Assembly (NCBI RefSeq): GCF_009791395.1
Contig: NZ_WSZK01000009.1
Span: 1-64,000 of the forward strand
Direction of reading: 5' to 3'
Source: Halomarina oriensis
Lineage (GTDB): Archaea > Halobacteriota > Halobacteria > Halobacteriales > Haloarculaceae
Length of the DNA stretch: 64,000 nucleotides
Numbering within the stretch: the first letter of the stretch is position 1; each line of letters begins with the position of its first letter. The position numbers were made by a program, and so were the translations under genes. Below the pieces are notes generated by a model. That model searched no databases. It was given only the letters and a program-made list of their open reading frames with translations, and was not told the origin of the DNA. This document shows positions 1 to 8,104 of the stretch, in pieces.

Positions 1-2
1 GC

Positions 3-761
3 GGACGGTCGAGGGGCGGGTGCGGGTCATCTCCGGTGACGACGGACGAGTGGGACCCGAGCGAGACGCTCACGTCGAACTCGACGAGGGGAGTCTGTGC
101 CGGGACGAGCGACTCGGCGTCGGTCACGCTCGTCTACGACAGCGGCCGGTCGGGGAACGTCATCGCCGACATGGAGGTCCCGGTCGTCCGTGACGTGTTC
201 GAGATCTCGGGCGGGCAGGTCGTCCCCAACCACGACTACGAGGCCGAAGCGACGGTCCTCGGTGCGGGCTACACGCTGGGGGCCGGTGGGTCGAACATCC
301 CCATCACCGTCGACGTGACCGTCGGCGACGACACCGACCGGCCGTGGGGTGCGGATATCAACGACGGCGCGAACCCGCGGTCGACGGTGTACGCCGACCA
401 GTCGGCGGGGACGGGCATCTCGGTCACTGCCGACCCGGACTACGGTGCGCCGGTCGACTCCGAGGCGGACGCCGGGGAGTACGTCCACGTGCTGAAAGAC
501 GGCGACACGCCACCGAACCTCGCGGGCTTCGGCGATCAGGACAGCGCGGCGAGTTACGTCGCGCCGTATCTCGACGAGGACGGGAAGATCGACCTGCGTG
601 ACAACCAGGCCATCTTCCTGTTCGAACTCAGCGGGTCGACGACCGGACCCGCCGCGGACTTCCAGGACGTCGTGGTGCTGGTCTCACTGACCCCCGAGAC
701 CGACCGGGAGGTCGACGAAGGGTCGGGCGAGGGGTTCATCGCCTGTCCCGAGACGTCGTAG
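3..761 (+). CDS. Hypothetical secreted-type protein, 5'-truncated by the window edge
   Basis: I do not recognise the family. The reading frame is open to the first base of the window, so the true start probably lies outside; a GTG at 36 is the first internal candidate. The visible 241-250 residues are acidic, rich in Ser/Thr/Gly/Asp, and predicted mostly beta-strand, with no membrane helix in the visible part. This composition is typical of haloarchaeal exported or pilin-like proteins. Upstream residues include a Cys in a small-residue context (CGSS), which could be part of a lipobox, but the hydrophobic segment that would confirm it is not in view. The gene ends with TAG and is followed by about 110 bp before the next gene on the same strand. 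Confidence 0.6.
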   Translation, partial: GRSRGGCGSSPVTTDEWDPSETLTSNSTRGVCAGTSDSASVTLVYDSGRSGNVIADMEVPVVRDVFEISGGQVVPNHDYEAEATVLGAGYTLGAGGSNIPITVDVTVGDDTDRPWGADINDGANPRSTVYADQSAGTGISVTADPDYGAPVDSEADAGEYVHVLKDGDTPPNLAGFGDQDSAASYVAPYLDEDGKIDLRDNQAIFLFELSGSTTGPAADFQDVVVLVSLTPETDREVDEGSGEGFIACPETS

Positions 762-871
762 GGGTCGCCCGACGGACACCGCGGCGTCCCGTTCACGAAC
801 CGGGAGACGGATCGGTCGACCTCGACTCGTCGGGATGCAACAGGTAACTATTTGCGTGACATTGGTGACGG

Positions 872-1324
872 ATGTGTATGCGCTCACCGCTAGACCGAGC
901 GGTCACGGTCGGTGTCGTGCTCCTGCTCGTGGGGGGGTTGAGCGGTGGGTGGGGACTGTATCTGGAGGCCACGGACACCTGCATGGAGGGGTACGGCGTG
1001 ACCGTCGACGAACTGGACCCCGGTGAGACCGCGCCACTGGCGACCAACAAGGTCGACTACGGCAACCTCTCGTCCGACGAACGACGGGTGTTCCGCGAGG
1101 TGCTGGACGCCGAGGAGTCGCCGATATACGAGAACGCGAGCGACGTCTCCAGCGTCGCCAACACCGTCGTCACGTACCGCGGCACGCGCTACTGGGTCGG
1201 ACCGCTGTTCGTCAACGACTGCCCGCCCGACGTCTCGCGTATCTTCGTCGTCACCGGAGGCGCGGCGTTGCTCTTCGGCGTCCTCGTCCTCGCCACGTTC
1301 TACACGGTCCGAGAACTCCGCTGA
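872..1324 (+). CDS. Hypothetical protein with two membrane helices
   Basis: 150 residues. A hydrophobic helix sits at about residues 10-30 (VTVGVVLLLVGGLSGGWGLY) and another near the C-terminus at about 124-144 (IFVVTGGAALLFGVLVLATF). Between them is an acidic domain of about 90 residues containing YRGTRYWVGPLFVNDC and two other cysteines, which would face outside if the N-terminus is cytoplasmic. ATG at 872 and ATG at 878 are both possible starts (MCMRS). This two-helix plus outer-domain architecture is common among haloarchaeal membrane proteins of unknown function. I cannot assign a role. Confidence 0.7.
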   Translation: MCMRSPLDRAVTVGVVLLLVGGLSGGWGLYLEATDTCMEGYGVTVDELDPGETAPLATNKVDYGNLSSDERRVFREVLDAEESPIYENASDVSSVANTVVTYRGTRYWVGPLFVNDCPPDVSRIFVVTGGAALLFGVLVLATFYTVRELR

Positions 1325-2003
1325 GCGACGCCACGTCTTCGGTCCGACGGGTCCGCCTCGTATCGAAAGCCCGAGCGACGACCACACCGTGAATCGTCCC
1401 CGATCGGTCGGAACGGAATAATTCCACACACGACTGACACGCCGTTTAGAGTGTGTGGCCCTTCGACACGTGTCGACGTTCCTAAGTGTCGTGGCGCTGA
1501 ACACGGGATAGGAGTCATCCGGCACCACGGGTCGCTCGACGGAACGAAGGTGGATGGGTTTCCCCCGTGCTGGCCGAGATGGGTCCTGAACCGAGGTGGG
1601 GACGACGCCTCTGACAATCGTTCTCCTCCACCTCTCTCTTTCGCTACGGAGCACTCGCGCCGTCGTCACGCGGGGGAGAGAACCGCTCCGGAGAGCACCT
1701 CGGTGCTCGGTATCGGTCGTCCGGTCGTGGTGTTTCTCCGGTCGCTCCAGGCGAAACGGAGGGGTCGTGAAAGACCGTTATATTCGTCTCCCGAGTCGTA
1801 CAGTCCCACACGCTCGACCGTCGACGCGGACGGACTGTCGGTGACGCGCCCGCCTCTCGACTCCGGGCGACCCTCGCGTTCCACGGGGGTTTCCCGGCCG
1901 CGACGGTCGCCCCCGTGTCGATTCGTGAGGGATGTCTTCCGGTCGCTGCGTCCGGAAACGAAGGGGCTATCCCCGGCCCGTCTCCTACGGTAGCGTACTC
2001 CTC
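1325..2003. other. 679-bp gene-free stretch with promoter-like and palindromic sites
   Basis: No frame here gives a convincing haloarchaeal protein: the available translations are Arg/Pro/Ser-rich, unlike the acidic neighbours. It holds GGAATAATTCC (1415-1425), a CCACACA/TGTGTGG stem flanking a TTTAGA box (1424-1458), the 12-bp palindrome CGACACGTGTCG (1464-1475), a 7-bp hairpin GAGCACC/GGTGCTC (1693-1708), and a second AT-rich box GTTATATT near 1779. It may be the long regulatory region of the MATE gene, may encode a non-coding RNA, or may be a decayed gene. No tRNA, SRP RNA or RNase P signature was recognised. Confidence 0.5.
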
Positions 2004-3449
2004 GTGTCCTCCGTTCCGAACCCGATTCGCCTGGTCGTCGCAGCTATCGGTTCCCTCCTCGTCCGTCTCGGCCTCCTCGACGACGAACGCGCCCGCCGAA
2101 CCGCGGACCTCGCGTGGCCACGCATCGTCACCGGTATCGCCCGCATGTCGCGGAGTGCCGTCGACGTGGCGATGGTCGGTACCGCCCTCGGCACCGCCGC
2201 CATCGGTGGGGTCGGCCTCGCCAGTCCGTTCTGGGGCCTCGCGTTCGCCGTCGGTGGCGGCATCGCGGCGGGCAGTATCGCACTCATCTCCCAGCGCTTC
2301 GGCGGGAGGTCCCTCGACGGTATCGGCCAGGCGGTCCGGTCCAGTGCCGCCGTCGTCGTCCTCCTCACGCTCCCGCTGGTCGCCGCCTTCTGGACGTTCG
2401 CACCGGAACTCGTCGGCTTGCTGAGCGACGAACGGGCCGTCGTCGACTACGGGTCGGCGTATCTGCGAGTCGTCTCGCTCGGCGTCCCGTTCGCCGCGCT
2501 CAACCTCATCGGATCGCGGGTGTTCATCGGCGTCGACGACGCCTGGACGCCGATGGTCGTCCGCTCGGGCGGGGCCATCTCGAACATCGCCATCAACGCC
2601 GTCCTCATCTTCGGGTTCGACATGGGCGTCGTCGGAGCGGCCCTCGGGACGGTCCTCTCGAACGTCCTCGTCACGGCCGTCTTCGCGGGCACGCTCGTCA
2701 CCGGTCGCCTCCCCGGTGTCGGGGAGTTCCCCGTCCGCGTCGACCCGTTCGGGCCGTATCTCTCCCGCGACGTGGTCCGGCAACTCGTCACCATCGGCCT
2801 GCCCGTCATCGGCCGAAACGGCGTCTGGACCGTCGCGGAGTTCCCCATGCTCGCCATCGCCGCCCTCTACGGTCAGGAGGTGCTCGCGGCGTTCGTCATC
2901 GCCCGACGCATCTGGGGGTTGATGAACACGCCCGGATGGGGGTTCGGCCTCGCCTCCAGCAGCCTCGTCGGCCAGGAACTCGGCGCGGGACACGAGACCA
3001 CTGCCGAGTCCTACGGCCGCGAAATCATCCGCTACGCCGTCGCCGTGTACGTCCTCTCCGGTGCCATCGTCTTCGTGCTCGCGGACCCCATCGTCCTCGC
3101 GTTCGTCGACGACCCGACCGCTCGCTCGGTGCCGGTGGCGACCACGCTGGTCCGGGTCGCCTGTCTCGCCATCGTCTTCCAGGGCATCTCCGGCGGGTCG
3201 GCCGGACCGCTCGACGCCAGCGGCGACACCCACTGGCCGTTCGCCAGCCAGTTCCTCGGGATGTTCTGTTGTTCCATCCCAATAGCGTACCTCGGCGCGA
3301 CCACCGCGCTCGGCATCCTGGGTCTCTACCTCGCGTTCGTCGCGGAGACGGCCATCCCCGCGGCGCTCAACTACTACCGGTTCCGCTCGAACGTCTGGAA
3401 GCGCGTCAGCCGTGACTACCGCCCCGGCGCGACACCCGCCGACGACTGA
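2004..3449 (+). CDS. MATE family efflux transporter
   Basis: About 481 residues with roughly twelve hydrophobic segments, the expected size for the multidrug and toxic compound extrusion family, which exports organic cations or drugs using Na+ or H+. Typical features are the N-terminal segment RMSRSAVDVAMVGTALGTAAIGGVGLA, glycine-rich helices, and the second half beginning near the segment LVTIGLPVIGRNGVWTVAEF. The frame opens at 1932, but the first ~24 residues are Arg-rich and unlike the family. GTG 2004 (SSVPNPIRLVV) gives the expected N-terminus and is preferred. The gene stands alone; its substrate cannot be told from sequence. Confidence 0.9.
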   Translation: MSSVPNPIRLVVAAIGSLLVRLGLLDDERARRTADLAWPRIVTGIARMSRSAVDVAMVGTALGTAAIGGVGLASPFWGLAFAVGGGIAAGSIALISQRFGGRSLDGIGQAVRSSAAVVVLLTLPLVAAFWTFAPELVGLLSDERAVVDYGSAYLRVVSLGVPFAALNLIGSRVFIGVDDAWTPMVVRSGGAISNIAINAVLIFGFDMGVVGAALGTVLSNVLVTAVFAGTLVTGRLPGVGEFPVRVDPFGPYLSRDVVRQLVTIGLPVIGRNGVWTVAEFPMLAIAALYGQEVLAAFVIARRIWGLMNTPGWGFGLASSSLVGQELGAGHETTAESYGREIIRYAVAVYVLSGAIVFVLADPIVLAFVDDPTARSVPVATTLVRVACLAIVFQGISGGSAGPLDASGDTHWPFASQFLGMFCCSIPIAYLGATTALGILGLYLAFVAETAIPAALNYYRFRSNVWKRVSRDYRPGATPADD

Positions 3450-3508
3450 GCGACCGACTCGTGCCGCCGACCGCCGCCGTCGACGGTCTCGCCGACCGTG
3501 TTGCCGCC

Positions 3509-4513
3509 TCAGCGCGTGAGGCGGTAGGTGCGCGCGCGGTTCTCGCCGTCGGAGATGACGAGGTCGTACTGCACCAGCTTCGAGAGGTAGTTCCGGACCG
3601 TCCGGCGGGTCATCGGGTCGTCGACACGCTCGGTGTAGCGGTCGTACAACTCCCCGGCAGACTGCTCCCCGTACTCGTCGAGCACGTCGTACAGCGTCCG
3701 CTGGTGTGGCGTGAGCGTCTCCACCGTCGACTGTCGTATCTCCCGGCGGGCCCCCGGTATCGCACCGTCGACGACGTCGTCGCCGATGGTGTCGTCGCCC
3801 GCTCGGGTCGCGTCTCGGGCGGCGTTCCTGAGGATGCCCAGCGCGACCCGTGCGTCCCCGGCCGCCGCGTCCGCGATGCGGCGTAACTGGACGTCGGAGA
3901 CGCTGTCGGGGTCGAGACCCCAGTCCACCCGGTCGCGCATGATGGTGACCAGTTCGTCCTCGCCGTAGTGGTCGAACCGGATGCGCCGGGCGCTCTGGAG
4001 TCGACTCACGACCCGGTCGTCCAGGTCGACGAACAGCTCCTCCTCGCGGTTGGCGACGAGTATCATCGAGAGGTTGGGGACGCGGTAGAGGTCGTAGAGC
4101 ACCGCCGCGTCCTGTAGCTGGTCGACCTCGTCGAGGACGACGACGTACGGCGGTCCGTCGTACGCCTGGAGTCGCCCGAGCAGTTCGTCGTGTGGCGTCG
4201 ACCGACGGTGGACGTCGGTGGTCCGGTTCAACCCCTCCAGGATGTGGTACAGCGCCTGGAACCGAGAGTAGTGTTGCCAGCAGTTGACGTACTGGGACTC
4301 GATGTCGACGACCGCCTCGCGGAGTCGGTCGACGGTGTACTGGGCGATGCAGGTCTTCCCGACACCCGACGGGCCGAACAGGAACGCCGTCTCTCCCCGC
4401 TCGCCGTCGACGATGGGGTCGAGTGCGTTCGTCAACTGGTTGACCTCGGCGTCACGATGCTGGACCTCACGGGGGACGAACTCCGGCTGTAAGACCCGGG
4501 CATCGCGTATCAC
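3509..4513 (-). CDS. Orc1/Cdc6-type AAA+ ATPase (short form)
   Basis: About 334 residues. AAA+ Walker A GPSGVGKT lies at residues 47-54, Walker B VVVLDEVDQL at about 125-134, a sensor-1 strand SMILVANREE follows, and the C-terminal ~80 residues look like a winged helix (TPHQRTLYDVLDEYGEQSAGELYDRY). This matches archaeal Orc1/Cdc6 initiators, which bind origin repeats and load MCM. It is shorter than most haloarchaeal Orc proteins and may be a paralogue without an origin of its own. The frame extends upstream, but GTG 4513 is the likely start: a TTTATG box lies 28 nt upstream, as for a leaderless mRNA. I do not see clear origin-recognition-box repeats beside it. Confidence 0.8.
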   Translation of the reverse strand: MIRDARVLQPEFVPREVQHRDAEVNQLTNALDPIVDGERGETAFLFGPSGVGKTCIAQYTVDRLREAVVDIESQYVNCWQHYSRFQALYHILEGLNRTTDVHRRSTPHDELLGRLQAYDGPPYVVVLDEVDQLQDAAVLYDLYRVPNLSMILVANREEELFVDLDDRVVSRLQSARRIRFDHYGEDELVTIMRDRVDWGLDPDSVSDVQLRRIADAAAGDARVALGILRNAARDATRAGDDTIGDDVVDGAIPGARREIRQSTVETLTPHQRTLYDVLDEYGEQSAGELYDRYTERVDDPMTRRTVRNYLSKLVQYDLVISDGENRARTYRLTR

Positions 4514-4537
4514 GTCGAGAAGATTCCACGTCGAACG

Positions 4538-4545
4538 GCATAAAC
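4538..4545 (-). promoter_or_regulatory. TATA box for the Orc1/Cdc6-type gene
   Basis: TTTATG on the minus strand, centred 28 nt before GTG 4513. This spacing implies a leaderless transcript and decides the start. Confidence 0.5.
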
Positions 4546-4748
4546 GAAATGGGGTCGGTTCCGATTCTTCCGATTCTCCCCGCAGTTCGTCGGTCGGTTC
4601 GTCCGACGACGTGCGCTTCGAGTACTCTGGCCGGTACACGCCGCCGAGACGGTGTCGCAGCGACCGGTGCGGTTCCGCGTCGGGCGCCGGGAGCCACTCC
4701 GACCCCACGTCCCCCGTTCCCGGACGCTACGCTCGGAGAGCGCCCCGC

Positions 4749-4892
4749 TCACTCGTCCGGCGCGACGATGTCGACGTCGTGGTCGGCGGCGTCGGCGTGA
4801 ACTGCCGCGAGTCGCTCCGCGAGCTCTCGCTCGGCGGCACGGCCACGGAACTCACACTGGGTACAGACGAGACGCCACCACTCCTCGCCCAT
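4749..4892 (-). CDS. 47-residue CxxC microprotein
   Basis: The minus strand encodes MGEEWWRLVCTQC, then a charged helix with two ExAxER/L-type heptads (AAERELAERLAAVHADAADH) and an acidic tail ending in TGA. A single CxxC (VCTQCEF) near the N-terminus looks like half of a zinc ribbon, so the protein may dimerise around a metal or pair with another protein. Small CxxC proteins are numerous in haloarchaea and mostly of unknown role. Codon use is strongly GC3-biased and the product is acidic, like real genes here. It is divergent from the HalOD1 gene 114 bp away. The function is unknown. Confidence 0.65.
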   Translation of the reverse strand: MGEEWWRLVCTQCEFRGRAAERELAERLAAVHADAADHDVDIVAPDE

Positions 4893-4946
4893 GCGTGTCC
4901 TTCTCTATCGGCGTGTATGACTCTTTACATCGTCGGTGACTGTTCG

Positions 4947-4974
4947 ACAGGGGTTTCTTTCTCCGCAACCCTGT
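4947..4974. promoter_or_regulatory. Inverted repeat in the divergent CxxC/HalOD1 promoter region
   Basis: ACAGGGGTT and AACCCTGT form a near-perfect inverted repeat separated by 11 nt, between the two divergent genes and just upstream of the GGTAAAT box at 4982-4988 that precedes ATG 5007. The position suits an operator. Confidence 0.35.
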
Positions 4975-5006
4975 GTTCTTTGGTAAATGGGCGTTCAACC
5001 GTGGGT

Positions 5007-5327
5007 ATGAAGCGGGAGTCGGGTCCGTCGAGGTCGCCGGCCGAGCGAGCGGACCGTCCACTCCGATATCGGTCCGAAGCCGACCCGGCGGGCGGTCGGT
5101 CGCTCCTCAGAACCGTCAGTGAGGGGTTAGCGGACCTGCTCGACGAGGACCCGGCGTCGCTCGAACCGCCTCTGGCGACGGTCGCCGCGTGGGACGCGCT
5201 CGAACGTCTCCTGACGGAACACGGCGGCGACGGACCCTCCCCGATTCACTACATCGAGTTCGAGTACGACCGGTTCTCCGTGGCGGTGTACGGCGACGGC
5301 ACGGTCTGTATCTACGACGCCGAGTGA
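5007..5327 (+). CDS. HalOD1 output domain protein
   Basis: 106 residues. Residues ~35-106 (SLLRTVSEGLADLLDEDPAS, then a region ending VAVYGDGTVCIYD) match the haloarchaeal output domain 1 pattern: a helix giving 'S.V.eAvae..g.dp..L.PL', then a beta hairpin ending 'v.V.gdG.v.v'. HalOD1 occurs as a stand-alone module or fused to receiver domains and is thought to act in signal output; its ligand is not established. ATG 5007 is chosen because a GGTAAAT box lies about 22 nt upstream and the preceding residues are not acidic. The first 30 residues are a charged disordered tail. Confidence 0.75.
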   Translation: MKRESGPSRSPAERADRPLRYRSEADPAGGRSLLRTVSEGLADLLDEDPASLEPPLATVAAWDALERLLTEHGGDGPSPIHYIEFEYDRFSVAVYGDGTVCIYDAE

Positions 5328-5487
5328 CGACGGGACTCCGATAGACACAACCACCCGCCGAGCGCACGCTCCGGTGGCCGATGACGACACACTCCGTCCG
5401 AACCGGACTCGGCACCCGGTCGTGACGACCCCTATGAGTGCCGAGGCCCTCGCCGTCGACGAACGCTCTTCGCTCCCTCGCGGTCGA

Positions 5488-5503
5488 CCGAGCGACCGCT
5501 CGG
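5488..5503. terminator. Hairpin between convergent genes
   Basis: CCGAGCG and CGCTCGG form a perfect 7-bp stem with a 2-nt loop between the convergent HalOD1 and SnoaL-like genes. It could serve either transcript as a termination or processing structure, but there is no T-run. Confidence 0.3.
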
Positions 5504-5538
5504 CAGGCGGGCGAGCGGTCGGGTCACGCCTCCGGTGC

Positions 5539-5889
5539 TCAGTCCTTCGGCGTGACCTTCGGGGCGACCCACTGGACCTCGATGACCCCGTCGCGGACGA
5601 GGAACGTGTCGCTCACGTGTTCGTAGGTGTTGTCCGGCGTCTCGGCGTGCCAGACGATGAACGCGAGGTCGCCCTCGGTCGTCCGGTCGTCGAGCGTGAA
5701 CTCGACGCCCTCCTTCCCGAACTCCTCGAAGAAGCCAGCGAAGAGCGTCTCTATCTCCTCGAGGCCGCGGTAGCTCTCGCCGCCGGGTAAGAGGACGACC
5801 GAGTCCTCGCCGTAGTCGGCGAGGTTCTCGTCCATGTCCTGATTGCCGAACGCTTCCAGATGATGACTCAGCGTGTCGTCTGTGCTCAT
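5539..5889 (-). CDS. SnoaL/NTF2-like fold protein
   Basis: 116 residues, the usual length of a stand-alone NTF2-like (SnoaL/DUF4440-type) domain. It has an N-terminal helix (HLEAFGNQDMDENLADYGED), then SVVLLPGGESYRGLEEIETLF, the 'G...I..f...F' signature of the cone-shaped fold, and a strand rich in aromatic residues (DLAFIVWHAET, FLVRDGVIEVQWV). The family includes enzymes and small-ligand binders, and no catalytic residues can be assigned here. ATG 5889 gives the normal domain start; the frame upstream is Arg/Ser-rich and not acidic. Confidence 0.8.
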   Translation of the reverse strand: MSTDDTLSHHLEAFGNQDMDENLADYGEDSVVLLPGGESYRGLEEIETLFAGFFEEFGKEGVEFTLDDRTTEGDLAFIVWHAETPDNTYEHVSDTFLVRDGVIEVQWVAPKVTPKD

Positions 5890-6004
5890 GGTCCCGTCTC
5901 CCGCCCGGCCGAGTCGACTCGGTCGGGGGAAGCTGTCAGTAGAGCGGGCAGAGCCAAACCAGTTCCGGCGGGGGTCGTCGTCTCGCTCGCCGTCGGACTG
6001 CCGC

Positions 6005-6838
6005 TCACCGGTGGGCGTCACACGGTCGGAGACAGGTCGCTGCCGGTGAGAGGGACTGGTCCGTCTCGCCGTCGGACTCGGAGGGGAGTGGCCGTCCGGT
6101 GGGTCGTCGGAAGCGAGCGAGTTCGGTCCGCGCGCACTCGTCGAACCGTAACAGGAGTCGCGGCTTCTTCCCCCGAACTGGGGGGTACGGGTCACCACAG
6201 CGGCTCTCCTCGTAGTCGAACTGTGCACGCCTGACGGCTGCCGGGGCCCACGGGTAGCCACTGACCATCGGACTCACGATGGCGGCCCCCTCCTCGGTAC
6301 GAATCGTCCCGTGGTCGTGTCGGAGGCCGAGCGCGTGGCCACACTCGTGGAGGAGCACCTGGATCGTCCGGAGTGAGAAGCGGTCGGGGACGACCACGTC
6401 GGTCGCTTCGGCCGGCGGCGCACGGACGATCTCCGCGGCCCCACCGACGGCGGCGACGTAGGGGATGCCCGCGCCCGTCGGCGCGTTCCGCATCGACCCG
6501 TCGGTGACGAGCAGGTTCACGCCGTCGACGGCGTCGAACCGGCGACCGGACGTCCCCGTCAGGAGTCGCCGCGGCCACGTCCCGTCGACGACGAGGCGAT
6601 AGGCGTTCTCGGTTCGGAACGACACGGTCCCGCCGAACGAGACGTCCACCGAGATGCGGAGGCTCTCGAAGGCCCGTTCGACGTAGGATTCGACCCGCTC
6701 GCGGAGACCGGGGTACAGCGCCGCTCGCTCGGTCGCCCACCACCGAAGCTTGATGGTGCCGACGAGCGTCGAGGCGACCCCGGCCACGCCGACCGTACCG
6801 GCCGCGCCGAGGCCGAGCAGGACGTGACGTCGGCGCAT
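6005..6838 (-). CDS. Exported matrixin-like zinc metalloprotease
   Basis: About 277 residues from ATG 6838. The N-terminus MRRRHVLLGLGAAGTVGVAG has the twin-arginine and hydrophobic stretch typical of haloarchaeal Tat export. The zinc site HECGHALGLRH (His 164, 168, 174) fits the HExxHxxGxxH metzincin motif with the catalytic Glu at 165, and VSPMVSGY supplies the Met-turn (Met 191). The N-terminal half resembles the mixed alpha/beta pro- or upper domain of matrixin/archaemetzincin-like proteins. Probably a secreted or membrane-held protease. The C-terminus beyond ~220 is Arg/Pro/Ser-rich and not obviously folded. A further in-frame start exists at 6886, but the Tat signal fits 6838. Confidence 0.8.
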   Translation of the reverse strand: MRRRHVLLGLGAAGTVGVAGVASTLVGTIKLRWWATERAALYPGLRERVESYVERAFESLRISVDVSFGGTVSFRTENAYRLVVDGTWPRRLLTGTSGRRFDAVDGVNLLVTDGSMRNAPTGAGIPYVAAVGGAAEIVRAPPAEATDVVVPDRFSLRTIQVLLHECGHALGLRHDHGTIRTEEGAAIVSPMVSGYPWAPAAVRRAQFDYEESRCGDPYPPVRGKKPRLLLRFDECARTELARFRRPTGRPLPSESDGETDQSLSPAATCLRPCDAHR

Positions 6839-7075
6839 CAGTCGGTCGATGGGTCTCGACGGTCGCTGACATCGCACGTAGCGCACGGCCGGTGTCGACT
6901 CATACGTCTTCGCACACCCCGACGATGCTTGGCTCTGATGGATGTCGTCGAATCCGGGACAGTCCTGGCCGGTCCACGACGGACCAGCGAGGGGTCCCCG
7001 AAGGCGGGTCGCTCACCGCGCGAGCGACCGGGTAGTCGTCACTCGCGGTCGAGACGCGGCGAGAGGAAAGTCGGG

Positions 7076-7360
7076 TCAGTCGATGTGGCCTTCGCGTCGG
7101 AGCTGCTCGGCGTCCTGGCCGCTGTAGCGCCACTCGATGTTGGCCTTCTCGTCCTGCCAGGACCACGGTTCGACGAGGACGACGTCGCCCTCGTTGATCC
7201 ACGTGCGGTACTTCATGCGACCGGGAATCCGGCCCATGCGGCTCTTGCCGTCCTGACACTGGACGCGGACGTGGTTGCCGCCGTTGTGTTCCGTGACCAC
7301 CGCGAACAGCTCGTCGTCGTTGGGCATTCGGAGGTTCCGACGCCCGGACTCTTCGCTCAT
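7076..7360 (-). CDS. eif1A: Translation initiation factor aIF1A
   Basis: 94 residues. The S1/OB-fold core is clear: [20 protein letters not shown], then [20 protein letters not shown] and [20 protein letters not shown]. aIF1A binds the A-site of the small ribosomal subunit and helps start-site selection. ATG 7360 ([22 protein letters not shown]) is preferred over the upstream ATG because a CTTTACC box lies 26 nt before it. The C-terminal helix ([13 protein letters not shown]) is typical of archaeal forms. Confidence 0.95.
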   Translation of the reverse strand: MSEESGRRNLRMPNDDELFAVVTEHNGGNHVRVQCQDGKSRMGRIPGRMKYRTWINEGDVVLVEPWSWQDEKANIEWRYSGQDAEQLRREGHID

Positions 7361-7381
7361 ACGCTTACTTCGTGGGGACAC

Positions 7382-7390
7382 GGTAAAGTC
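7382..7390 (-). promoter_or_regulatory. TATA box for aIF1A
   Basis: GACTTTACC on the minus strand, centred about 26 nt before ATG 7360, consistent with a leaderless transcript. Confidence 0.45.
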
Positions 7391-7575
7391 ATCCGATACA
7401 CGATATAGCGTACCACGGTCGCGGGTGGTGCTCGACGAGGCCCGATACCGCTCCGGTCGAACTCGGAGCCGTCGCTCACGAGTTCGGCCGTCTCCGGAAC
7501 CTCCGTCCGGTCACCGCCACGGCCGCCATCGGGAGCGGAGTCGGGCGGCGTAGCCGTGGCCGACACTCGCTCTCG

Positions 7576-7989
7576 TCACTCCTCGTCTTCGATGTCGATA
7601 ACGGTCGGGTCGTCGCCTTCGGTCGCGGCCGCCGTCTCCTCGGCGACCCCCTCTACCGCCTCCCCGACGGTCTCGGGGTCGACCCGTTCGACCAGGAACG
7701 TGACGAGCGACGCACCGGCCCGGCCGGCGGCCTCGCGTGCGACGAGGCCGGTGACGCCGCTCCCGACGACCCGGTCGGCCAGTCGCCGCGCGACGAGTTT
7801 GCCCGCCGGACCGCCGAGTGCGTCGCGCAGGCCGTCGCCGTCGACGGCCTCCTCGACGGCGACCCCGTTCTGGAGCGCCTCGACGTCGATGGCCTCGAAC
7901 AGGTCGCGGGCCACGTCGACGAGCGTCAGTGCGTCCAGTCCGGTGTCGACGCTGTCGAGTGGGTCTCCGTCGGGCGAGTCCTCGCTCAT
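7576..7989 (-). CDS. Acidic haloarchaeal protein of unknown function
   Basis: 137 residues from ATG 7989. The sequence is helical and acidic: LVDVARDLFEAIDVEALQNG and a Gly/Ala-rich middle (GPAGKLVARRLADRVVGSGV...GRAGASLVTFLVERVD), ending in a disordered acidic tail (VIDIEDEE). There is no membrane segment long enough to be certain, although the Gly/Ala/Val middle could associate with membrane or pack as a helical bundle. I do not recognise the family. It lies between aIF1A and a DUF5789 gene on the same strand, but the gaps (115-215 bp) do not suggest one operon. Confidence 0.65.
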   Translation of the reverse strand: MSEDSPDGDPLDSVDTGLDALTLVDVARDLFEAIDVEALQNGVAVEEAVDGDGLRDALGGPAGKLVARRLADRVVGSGVTGLVAREAAGRAGASLVTFLVERVDPETVGEAVEGVAEETAAATEGDDPTVIDIEDEE

Positions 7990-8104
7990 CGGCCGGTCAC
8001 CTCGGTCGCTGGTCGGGACACGTCTCCGGTGAGACGCGGGCGACGGATGGGGCCGTGGCTTGCCCACGCGTCGTCCGCGAGAAGGGAGTACGGTCGGCCG
8101 TCGT

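Noticed and set aside
1451-1993. Open frame of 180 codons in the gene-free stretch
   Set aside because: The product is Arg/Pro/Ser-rich and basic, opposite to the acidic proteins of this genome, and matches no family.
1644-3233. Long acidic frame on the minus strand opposite the MATE gene
   Set aside because: It mirrors a GC-rich membrane-protein gene; Asp/Glu/Gly/Arg-rich antisense frames are a by-product of codon bias, and no domain is recognised.
3509-4513. Replication origin beside the Orc1/Cdc6-type gene
   Set aside because: I see no clear origin-recognition-box repeats or AT-rich unwinding element in the flanks. Only one short inverted repeat is near (4947-4974), better explained as an operator.
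7040-7080. GAGAGGAAAGTCGGG resembles conserved region I of RNase P RNA
   Set aside because: The rest of an RNase P RNA (several hundred nt, including an ACAGAA-type region) is not present; the aIF1A gene follows immediately.
7357-7566. 69-codon frame upstream of aIF1A on the minus strand
   Set aside because: It overlaps the likely aIF1A promoter and start and has no recognisable sequence.
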